From: Myxococcales bacterium
Lineage (GTDB): Bacteria; Myxococcota_A; UBA9160; JALSIO01
Direction: 5' to 3'
Length of the DNA: 7,810 nt
NCBI GenBank assembly: GCA_026989995.1
Contig: JALSIO010000805.1
Span: forward strand, 1-7,810
The notes under the pieces are model-generated. The model was not told where the DNA came from and did no database searches. It saw only the letters and a program-made list of their open reading frames with translations. Positions 1 through 7,015 of the stretch are shown here, piece by piece; the first letter of the stretch is position 1, and the number at the start of each line of letters is the position of its first letter. A program made the translations under genes and the position numbers.

Positions 1-1
1 C

Positions 2-148
2 GATGCGGTGCAGATCCACGGCGGCAATGGCTACACCCGCGAGTACCCGGTCGAAAAGCTGATGCGCGATGCCAAGCTGATGCAGATCTACGAGGGCACC
101 AACCAGGTCCAGCGCGTGGTGATCGCGCGGGAGCTCCTCCGGGGCTGA
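2..148 (+). CDS. Acyl-CoA dehydrogenase, C-terminal end (5' partial)
   Basis: The last 48 codons of an acyl-CoA dehydrogenase, a flavoprotein that makes the alpha,beta-double bond in acyl-CoA thioesters during beta-oxidation or branched-chain amino-acid breakdown. The C-terminal domain signature is plain: QIHGGNGY, then [23 protein letters not shown] and a final ARELLRG before TGA. In the short- and medium-chain enzymes the Glu of IYEGT is the catalytic base, and it is present here. The gene begins upstream of the window, so length, substrate class and start cannot be judged. Acyl-CoA dehydrogenases often lie next to acyl-CoA carboxylase genes, as here, which suggests one catabolic locus. A 357-base gap separates it from the carboxylase, so co-transcription is uncertain. 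The family call is safe; a specific substrate (butyryl, isovaleryl and so on) is not supported. Confidence 0.93.
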   Translation, partial: DAVQIHGGNGYTREYPVEKLMRDAKLMQIYEGTNQVQRVVIARELLRG

Positions 149-358
149 GGCCCGCGGCCCCCGGAGCAGGGCGGGAATCGCCTTCCACCGCCGGGACCGG
201 ACGCGTTCCGCATCGCCCCGGACCGAGCCCTGTGGCCCCCCGGACCCCGCCGCCGAAGCCCCCCGGCCCGCCCCGCCGGCCTTCGAGCCGCGGGCGACGG
301 AGACAGAAAACCGGTTCCGTTCCGGGGGGTTGGGCCTTCGGCGGGGCTGCGGTCGATC

Positions 359-367
359 TGGTAACAT
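359..367 (+). promoter_or_regulatory. Weak candidate extended -10 promoter
   Basis: TGGTAACAT fits the TGn-TATAAT extended -10 pattern with four of six hexamer bases matching, in one of the few A/T-containing patches of this gap. No good -35 box lies 16-18 bases upstream. If real it would give a leader of roughly 130 bases before the carboxyltransferase gene. The support is pattern resemblance only. Confidence 0.2.
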
Positions 368-392
368 CCGGCGCGATCGCGTCCCCGCGGGC

Positions 393-411
393 GGCGCGCC
401 TTCCGCGCGCC
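393..411 (+). repeat. Perfect 7-bp inverted repeat (hairpin) in the leader
   Basis: GGCGCGC (393-399) pairs perfectly with GCGCGCC (405-411) around the five-base loop CTTCC. No T-tract follows, so it is not a standard intrinsic terminator. It could be a leader hairpin, an operator or chance: short GC palindromes are common at this base composition. Confidence 0.3.
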
Positions 412-505
412 CCATCCCCGGACCGGACCTCCGCTGCGGATCCCCGCTCGCAGGAGCCGACCGGATGGCCGGCCCGCCGGACCCCGACCGGAGAGGGCGA
501 GCTCG

Positions 506-2056
<1,551 letters not shown>

Positions 2057-2064
2057 GACGGGAC

Positions 2065-3585
2065 ATGTTCAAGAAGATCCTCATCGCCAACCGGGGCGAG
2101 ATCGCGGTGCGGGTGATCCGCGCGTGCCACGAGATGGGCATCGAGGCGGTGGCCATCTACTCCGACGTGGACCGCGACGCGCTCCACGTGCGCTACGCGG
2201 ACGAGGCCTACCCCTGTGGCCCGCCGCCGGCGGCCGAGTCCTACCTGCGGATGGAGCGGATCGTCGAGATCGCGAAGCGGGCCGGCGCCGAAGCCATCCA
2301 CCCGGGCTACGGATTCCTGGCGGAGAACGGCGACTTCGCCGACCTCTGCGAGCGCGAGGGGGTGGTCTTCATCGGGCCCGCGGGCGACGTGATGCGCAAG
2401 ATGGGCGACAAGGTCACGGCCCGTCAGACCATGGAGGCCGCGGGGGTGCCCATCGTGCCGGGGACCACCGAGCGGCTCTCGGACGCCGAGGCCCGGGCCT
2501 GGATCGAGAAGATCGGCCTTCCGGTCATGATCAAGGCCAGCGCGGGAGGTGGCGGCAAGGGCATGCGGCTGGTGCGCCGGCCGGAGGAGATCGAGCAGGG
2601 GCTCAAGCGGGCGCGGTCCGAGGCGAAGGCCTCCTTCGGGGACGACTCGCTCTACATCGAGAAGTTCGTCGAGCAGCCGCGGCACATCGAGATCCAGGTC
2701 CTCGCCGACGGCTTCGGCAACTGCATCCACCTCTTCGAGCGGGAATGCTCCATCCAGCGCCGCCACCAGAAGGTGATCGAGGAGGCCCCGGGCAATGGGA
2801 TCACCCCGGAGCTTCGCGCGGAGATGGGGCGCGCTGCAGTCGCCGCGGCCAAGGCGGTGCACTACCGGGGAGCCGGGACCTGCGAGTTCCTCCTCGATGC
2901 CGAGGGGAACTTCTACTTCCTCGAGATGAACACCCGGGTGCAGGTGGAGCACGCGATCACCGAGGCCATCACCGGCGTGGACATCGTGAAGGCCATGATC
3001 CGGGTGGCGGCCGGTGAGGAGCTCGGCATCGACCAGGAGGACGTCTCCATCAGCGGCCACGCCATCGAGGCGCGGATCTACGCCGAGGATCCCGAGAACA
3101 AGTTCCTCCCCTCTCCGGGCGAGATCGTGGTCTACCGTCCCCCGGGCGGGATCGGCGTGCGGGTGGACAGCGGAGTCTACCAGGGGGCGCGGGTCACGCC
3201 GCACTACGACCCGATGGTGGCCAAGCTGATCACCTGGGGCCGCACCCGCTCGGAGTCGGTCGAGCGCATGCGGCGCGCGCTGCGGGAGTTCGTGGTCAAG
3301 GGGATCAAGACCTCCATTCCCTTCCACGAGCAGGTGCTCCACCACCCGATCTTCCTCGAGGGCCGCTACGACACCGGTTTCATCGATGAGCACATGGGCG
3401 GCGGCGTGCTTCGGACCGCGGACGGCGGGCAGGAGCACCGGGTGGCGCTGATGCTCGCGGCGGTCGCCGCCTGGCGGCGGGACAAGGAGCGCGCGCGCCG
3501 CGCCGGCTCCGTGGTGCACGGCTCGGGGCAGAGCCCGTGGCGGGCCTTCGGCCTCCGGCGGCAGCTCGGCGGGGGGCTGCGTTGA
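2065..3585 (+). CDS. accC: Acyl-CoA carboxylase biotin carboxylase subunit
   Basis: Biotin carboxylase, 506 aa. It uses ATP and bicarbonate to carboxylate the biotin on the carrier protein. It opens with MFKKILIANRGEIAVRVIRA, the standard N-terminus. The ATP-grasp glycine loop GGGGKGMR is at 161-168. RRHQK places Lys236 at the position of E. coli AccC Lys238. EMNTRVQVEH gives Glu287, Arg291 and Glu295, and GHAIEARIYAED gives Arg337, equivalent to E. coli Arg338. All catalytic residues are present. It is about 55 residues longer than E. coli AccC. The extra C-terminus ends SPWRAFGLRRQLGGGLR, like the linker that joins this domain to the BT domain in fused propionyl-CoA carboxylase alpha chains. 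The ribosome-binding site AGGA (2055-2058) overlaps the previous stop codon, so translation is probably coupled. The 3' end overlaps the carrier gene by four bases and follows a six-G run (3571-3576). Confidence 0.95.
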   Translation: MFKKILIANRGEIAVRVIRACHEMGIEAVAIYSDVDRDALHVRYADEAYPCGPPPAAESYLRMERIVEIAKRAGAEAIHPGYGFLAENGDFADLCEREGVVFIGPAGDVMRKMGDKVTARQTMEAAGVPIVPGTTERLSDAEARAWIEKIGLPVMIKASAGGGGKGMRLVRRPEEIEQGLKRARSEAKASFGDDSLYIEKFVEQPRHIEIQVLADGFGNCIHLFERECSIQRRHQKVIEEAPGNGITPELRAEMGRAAVAAAKAVHYRGAGTCEFLLDAEGNFYFLEMNTRVQVEHAITEAITGVDIVKAMIRVAAGEELGIDQEDVSISGHAIEARIYAEDPENKFLPSPGEIVVYRPPGGIGVRVDSGVYQGARVTPHYDPMVAKLITWGRTRSESVERMRRALREFVVKGIKTSIPFHEQVLHHPIFLEGRYDTGFIDEHMGGGVLRTADGGQEHRVALMLAAVAAWRRDKERARRAGSVVHGSGQSPWRAFGLRRQLGGGLR

Positions 3586-4112
3586 TCTACCAGGTCAGCG
3601 ACAGGAAGACGAAGGAGACCCACCGGGTCGAGCTCCAGGAGGTCTCGGAGGGAGTCTATCGGCTCACCCTCGAGGGGCGGACCGTGGAGATGAACGTCGC
3701 CAAGAGCGGCCGGACCATCTATTCGGTGATCGAGGAGGGGCGGCAGTTCGAGGCGGTGGTGGATGAGCAGGGTGCCCACGGCTTCGACATCCTCATCCGG
3801 GGCCGGCTCTTCCACCTCGAGGCGGTGGACGAGCGGAGCCTGCTGCTCACCCAGCAGGCGAAGGCCACGGCCAGCGGTCCCCAGGCGGTGGAGGCCGAGA
3901 TGCCCGGCAAGGTGGTGAAGGTCCACTGCTCCGTGGGCGACGAGGTCGAGGAGGGCCAGGGTGTGGTCGTCCTCGAGGCCATGAAGATGGAAAACGAGAT
4001 CTTTGCGCCGATCTCCGGCCGCATCGCCGAGCTTTCCGTGCGCGAGGGCGAGACGGTGGAGACCGGCGCCCTGCTCTTCGTGGTGGCGCCCCCGGAGGAG
4101 GGCTCCAGCTAG
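3582..4112 (+). CDS. Biotin carrier subunit with BT-like and BCCP domains
   Basis: Biotin carboxyl carrier protein of the acyl-CoA carboxylase, 176 aa from the TTG at 3582. Residues 1-90 (IYQVSDRK to EAVDERS) are beta-rich and look like the BT domain that tethers biotin carboxylase to carboxyltransferase in propionyl-CoA carboxylase alpha chains. After a short Ala/Gln linker, residues 103-170 form a biotinyl domain with MPGKVV, VGDEVEEGQ and EAMKMENE. Lys135 of AMKM is the biotin attachment site, and the partner motif APISGRIAE follows. I chose TTG 3582 because it overlaps the upstream TGA as TTGA, has a G-rich stretch about six bases upstream, and puts the first residues at the start of the BT fold. 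A GTG at 3537 would add only an Ala/Arg-rich shadow of the upstream gene. The alternative is that one lost base split a fused alpha chain of about 680 aa. Confidence 0.88.
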   Translation: MIYQVSDRKTKETHRVELQEVSEGVYRLTLEGRTVEMNVAKSGRTIYSVIEEGRQFEAVVDEQGAHGFDILIRGRLFHLEAVDERSLLLTQQAKATASGPQAVEAEMPGKVVKVHCSVGDEVEEGQGVVVLEAMKMENEIFAPISGRIAELSVREGETVETGALLFVVAPPEEGSS

Positions 4113-4151
4113 GCGCCGGAGGCCAGGGCCCCGGCGGCCTTCGGGAGACCG

Positions 4152-5069
4152 GTGCGGACGCTCCTGCTCGACACCGACATCGGATCCGACGTCGACGACC
4201 ACCTCGCCCTCGCCCTCGCCCTGCTCCACCCGGAGCTCGAGGTCGCGGCGGTGACCACCCTCGGCTCGGATCCGGCGCGGGGTGCGGCCATGGCCCGTGA
4301 GCTCCTCCGGCTCGCCGGCCGAGGCGAGATCCCGGTCCATGCCGGCGAGGCCCGGGCGCTCCTGCGACCCGAGCGTTTCGGCCCCATCCGCCTCGCCGGG
4401 CCGGACGAGCCGGTTTCCGACCTTCCGAGCTCGGAGCCGGCCCCCGAGGCGATCGCGCGGCTCGCGGCGGAGCGCCCGGGCCTCGAGCTCGTCGCCATCG
4501 GTCCGCTCACCAACCTGGCCCGGGCGCTCGCCCTCGATCCCGAGCTCCCGCGCCGCGTGGCGCGGCTCACGGTGATGGGGGGGCACATCCGGGATGTGCG
4601 CATCGGGTCGGCGTCGATGCGGCCGGGGATCGACTACAACCTCTGCGCGGACCCGGAGGCCACGGTGGCGGTGCTCGGGGCCGGCTTCGACACCACGCTC
4701 GTGACCGCGGACGTGACCCTCCGCGTCTGGATGCGGGAGGCGGAGGTGGAGGCCCTGGCCGCCGCGGTTCCGCTCGGGCGGCACCTGGCCGAGCGGATCC
4801 GCCGCTGGACGCCGCAGCAGCGCCGCATCTTCACCGATCTCGGGGGCGAGCTCGCGCCGGACAACGCGGCCTTCCTGCACGACCCGCTCACCGTGGTCGC
4901 CCTGGTGGAGCCCGCGGGGCTGCGCTTCGAGGAGATCGGTGTGCTGCCGACGGTGGCGGAGGGTGTCCTGCGGACCCTCGAGTCTCCTCTCGGACCCCGG
5001 ATGCGGGTGGCGACGGACGTCGACCCCGAGGCGGCACGGGACGCGATCCTCCGGCGGCTCCTCCCGTGA
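4152..5069 (+). CDS. Nucleoside hydrolase (inosine-uridine type)
   Basis: Nucleoside N-ribohydrolase, 305 aa, the normal length of the family. It splits a nucleoside into base and ribose using a bound calcium ion, probably in the cytoplasm since no signal peptide is seen. The calcium-binding signature is DTDIGSDVDDHLAL (from residue 7), with His17 where most relatives have a small residue. AIGPLTNLA (115-123) supplies the Thr120 ligand; VMGG (141-144), DYNLCADPEA (161-170) and LHDP (242-245, His243 and Asp244) complete the active site. The segment after strand 2 reads TTLGSD rather than the canonical TTVAGN, so the ribose-contacting Asn is replaced. The base preferred cannot be read from the sequence. 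The GTG start follows GGAG (4144-4147) by only four bases and lies 39 bases after the carrier stop, so it probably shares the carboxylase transcript. Its stop overlaps a GTG start as GTGA. Confidence 0.92.
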   Translation: MRTLLLDTDIGSDVDDHLALALALLHPELEVAAVTTLGSDPARGAAMARELLRLAGRGEIPVHAGEARALLRPERFGPIRLAGPDEPVSDLPSSEPAPEAIARLAAERPGLELVAIGPLTNLARALALDPELPRRVARLTVMGGHIRDVRIGSASMRPGIDYNLCADPEATVAVLGAGFDTTLVTADVTLRVWMREAEVEALAAAVPLGRHLAERIRRWTPQQRRIFTDLGGELAPDNAAFLHDPLTVVALVEPAGLRFEEIGVLPTVAEGVLRTLESPLGPRMRVATDVDPEAARDAILRRLLP

Positions 5070-5287
5070 CGCCCCCGAGCTCCAGCCGGGCGGCGACGCC
5101 GGCCGGCGACGGCGAGGAGGCGTGCGCCGGGGCGCCGGCCCGGCGGAGGTCCCGGGGCGAGCGGGGCTCCCGGCCCGACGGGCCGGAGCCCGCACCGCTC
5201 CCCGAAGACGAGGTCCCCGGTGCGCTCCGGGGGCGGGTCATCGCGGCGCTCGAGCGGCGGGGGAGCTATCCGACCTGGGTTCTTCTG
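5066..5287 (+). pseudogene. N-terminal fragment of the MFS transporter, before a frameshift
   Basis: From GTG 5066, which overlaps the hydrolase stop (GTGA), 74 codons read as a hydrophilic, Pro/Arg/Glu-rich tail and then ALERRGSYPTWVLL. Third positions are almost all G or C in this frame, as in the real genes nearby. The end looks like the run-in to helix 1 of an MFS protein, and the neighbouring frame resumes at 5287 with AALAGMFATTFPIT. Read with a step back of one base at 5287 (equivalent to restoring one G), the two parts join as YPTWVLL-AALAGMF, giving a transporter of about 507 aa. Without that shift this frame runs to TGA at 5396-5398 through a Ser/Pro-rich stretch with no membrane character. 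The cause may be a real mutation, a sequencing or assembly error, or programmed frameshifting. Confidence 0.7.
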
Positions 5288-5301
5288 CGGCGCTCGCCGG
5301 A

Positions 5302-6588
5302 ATGTTCGCCACCACCTTTCCCATCACCATCCTCACCGTCTCCCTGGGCTCCATCGCCCGGGAGTTCGGCGTCTCGGAGACCACCATCGCGTGGGTGATC
5401 TCGGCGCCCATGCTCCTCTCGGCGGTGGCGCTCCCGCTGCTCGGGAAGCTCGGCGACCTCTACGGCCACCGCCGGGTCTTCCTGCTGGGCTTCGGCGCCG
5501 CCACCGGCACCGCCCTGGTGACGGCGCTGGCCTGGGATCCGGTCTCGCTGATCGGGCTCCGGACGCTGGCCGCGGTGGTGGGAGGGGCCACCCAGCCCAC
5601 CTCCATGGCGCTGATCTTCAGCGTCTATGCCCGGGAGGACCGGGTGCGGGCCATGGGGTGGTGGTCCATGACCGGCGCCGCGGCACCGGCGCTGGGGCTC
5701 ATCGCCGGAGGGCCGCTGGTGGACTGGCTGGGCTGGCGCGTGGTCTTCGTGCTCCAGGCCGTGCTGTCCATGGCGGCGCTCGGGCTCGCCGTCCTGGTGC
5801 TGCGCGAGACCCGGCGCCAGCGGGTCCGTTTCGATCTGCTCGGCGCGCTCACCCTCGCCGTCGGCGTGGGCGGCTTCATGTTCGCCCTCGGTCGCGTGCG
5901 CGAGGTGGGGCTCCTGGCTCGACCGGTGCTCCTCGGCACGGCCGTGGGCGTGGCCGGGATGCTCGCCTTCGTGCAGACCGAGCGCCGTGCTCCGGATCCC
6001 CTCCTCTCCCTCGACTTCTTCCGTGATCGCGGATTCACCGCGCCCATCCTGTCGAACGCCTTCATGGGGGCCGCCTACATGGGAGCCTTCGTGATCGCGC
6101 CGTTGGTGCTCCTCGGCCCCTTCGGCTTCTCCATCTCGGTGGCCTCGGGGATCATGCTGCTGCGGACGCTCACGCTCACGGTGTCCTCACCGGCCGGCGG
6201 CTGGCTCGGCGCGCGGATCGGCGAGCGGGGCGCCGCGGTGGTGGGCTGCGCCGTGATGACCGCGGCGCTCGGCGTGCTGGCCGCAGGGGCCCTGCGCGAG
6301 GACCTCCTCCTCGTGGGGGCGGGGCTCGTCTTCCAGGGCATGGGCCACGGGCTCGGGCTTCCCTCTCTTTCGTCGGCCATCGCCGGCGCGGTCCCGGAGA
6401 CGGAGCTCGGCATCGCCTCGGCGGCGAACCGGCTCACCGGCCAGGTGGGCGCGGCCCTGGGGATCACGCTGCTCTCGCTGGTCTACGGGGGGGCGGGTAC
6501 GCCGGAGGCCTTCGCGCGCGCCTTCCTCACCGGGGCCGGCCTCTCCGCCCTCTCGCTCGCCGCCGCGCTCTGCATGCGGCGGTCCTGA
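5302..6588 (+). CDS. DHA2-type (14-helix) MFS transporter, body of a frameshifted gene
   Basis: Membrane body of a major facilitator superfamily transporter, about 428 aa from ATG 5302, with roughly 14 predicted inner-membrane helices. Numbered on the rejoined protein, motif A, GKLGDLYGHRR, is at 127-137 in the loop after helix 2. APALGLIAGGPLVDWLGWR (from 207) is the antiporter motif C in helix 5. APDPLLSLDFFRDRGF between helices 8 and 9 is typical of the DHA2 (EmrB/QacA-like) drug:proton antiporters. The substrate cannot be inferred. The frame is open upstream of 5302, but that part is an Arg-rich shadow of the hydrolase gene. ATG 5302 has no convincing ribosome-binding site and would drop part of helix 1. 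The true start is more likely GTG 5066 in another frame, with a one-base shift at about 5287. The body itself is intact to TGA, so any mutation would be recent. Confidence 0.85.
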   Translation: MFATTFPITILTVSLGSIAREFGVSETTIAWVISAPMLLSAVALPLLGKLGDLYGHRRVFLLGFGAATGTALVTALAWDPVSLIGLRTLAAVVGGATQPTSMALIFSVYAREDRVRAMGWWSMTGAAAPALGLIAGGPLVDWLGWRVVFVLQAVLSMAALGLAVLVLRETRRQRVRFDLLGALTLAVGVGGFMFALGRVREVGLLARPVLLGTAVGVAGMLAFVQTERRAPDPLLSLDFFRDRGFTAPILSNAFMGAAYMGAFVIAPLVLLGPFGFSISVASGIMLLRTLTLTVSSPAGGWLGARIGERGAAVVGCAVMTAALGVLAAGALREDLLLVGAGLVFQGMGHGLGLPSLSSAIAGAVPETELGIASAANRLTGQVGAALGITLLSLVYGGAGTPEAFARAFLTGAGLSALSLAAALCMRRS

Positions 6589-6611
6589 GGCCCGGGCCGA
6601 CCGGTCCCGGC

Positions 6612-6625
6612 GCCCGCCGGCGGGC
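6612..6625 (+). terminator. Possible GC hairpin after the MFS gene
   Basis: GCCCGCCGGCGGGC is a perfect palindrome that can fold as a 5-bp stem with a CCGG loop, 23 bases after the MFS stop. It has no following T-tract, so intrinsic termination is doubtful. The position suits the end of the operon, but such palindromes arise easily in this base composition. Confidence 0.2.
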
Positions 6626-6785
6626 TCGGGGTTCGGGGCCACCCGGCGCGGCCCGTCGGCGGCGGGATCCACGCGGACCTCGGACCATCCGGGCCCCGCA
6701 GCCGATCGACGGATTACACACTTTGGGAACATCGGGGAATACCCGGCATCGGTTCATGCTGGGGTGAAAAGGTCCCGAAGTCCGG

Positions 6786-6923
6786 CAACTGCCCCGGCGG
6801 CCGTTGAATTCCCCGAAGGCCCGTCCTTTCACTGCTCGGTGCCGGAAGGCACGGCGATTGCTTCGAGAAGGGGGCGCAACGTCCCGGCCGGCGGTACGGC
6901 GAGGCGCCGCCGGCAGAGCTGCC
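6786..6923 (+). promoter_or_regulatory. Candidate structured leader: series of hairpins
   Basis: Four stem-loops follow one another. At 6786-6806, CAAC/GTTG extends across one mismatch into GCC/GGC with a five-base loop. At 6815-6829, GAAGG pairs with CCTTT (one G-T pair) around a five-base loop. At 6839-6852, GTGCC pairs with GGCAC around a GGAA tetraloop. At 6887-6914, GCCGGCGG pairs perfectly with CCGCCGGC. The last stem shares bases with an alternative small hairpin, GGCAGAGCTGCC (6912-6923), so the two would exclude each other. I do not recognise a known riboswitch class. Chance folding of GC-rich DNA is a serious alternative. Confidence 0.22.
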
Positions 6924-7003
6924 GCCCCCGCGGTCCTGGCTGCGCGCCCCCCTTCCCATTCGATTCGCGGCGGCGCCTCCCCCCCGGCCCTTCCGGTTCG
7001 GGC

Positions 7004-7010
7004 AGGGAGG
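7004..7010 (+). promoter_or_regulatory. Ribosome-binding site fixing the start at 7016
   Basis: AGGGAGG, close to the ideal Shine-Dalgarno sequence, lies five bases before ATG 7016. It supports that start and the signal peptide that follows. Confidence 0.7.
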
Positions 7011-7015
7011 CAAGC

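Larger units (their letters stand above)
149..505 (+). other. Non-coding gap before the carboxylase operon
   Basis: No convincing gene lies here. The open frames that cross it on both strands encode Arg/Pro/Gly-rich products with no recognisable motif, as expected by chance in DNA this GC-rich. It holds a perfect 7-bp hairpin (393-411), a tandem GTTCCG pair near 314-325, a weak promoter candidate (about 359-367), and just before the next gene a purine-rich ribosome-binding site (GGAGAGG, 490-496). I see no T-run that would mark a classical terminator for the acyl-CoA dehydrogenase gene. Confidence 0.6.
6589..7015 (+). other. Non-coding gap before the secreted-protein gene
   Basis: No supported gene. 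The open frames crossing this stretch on either strand give Arg/Pro/Ala-rich products without motifs. A 10-base palindrome GGCCCGGGCC sits immediately after the MFS stop (6589-6598), and a second GC palindrome lies at 6612-6625. From about 6710 to 6860 the DNA is visibly richer in A and T than the surroundings, the likeliest place for the promoter of the next gene, although I find no good -35/-10 pair. Several hairpins follow (6786-6923), and a ribosome-binding site ends the gap. Confidence 0.6.

Noticed and set aside
175..178. CPAC in the secreted protein (residue positions) as a thioredoxin or cytochrome c motif
   Set aside because: There is no His after the second Cys, so it is not a heme-binding CxxCH, and no thioredoxin-fold context surrounds it. 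It more likely forms structural disulfides or binds metal.
3366..5195. Very long open frame on the minus strand (609 codons) opposite the carboxylase, carrier and hydrolase genes
   Set aside because: Its product is rich in Arg, His, Gly and Asp with no domain. It mirrors three well-identified plus-strand genes, and long antisense frames are expected at this GC content.
4939..5301. In-frame upstream extension of the MFS body back to an ATG at 4939
   Set aside because: This part lies largely over the C-terminus of the hydrolase in another frame and reads as Arg/Gly/Pro-rich sequence. The real N-terminus is better explained by the 5066 frame.
6761..6810. Passing resemblance to a cobalamin riboswitch core (AAAAGG, then TCCGG, then CTGCCCC)
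   Set aside because: The conserved upstream GGTGCC element, the GGTG segment of the core and the proper order and spacing are missing, and the downstream gene has no link to cobalamin.
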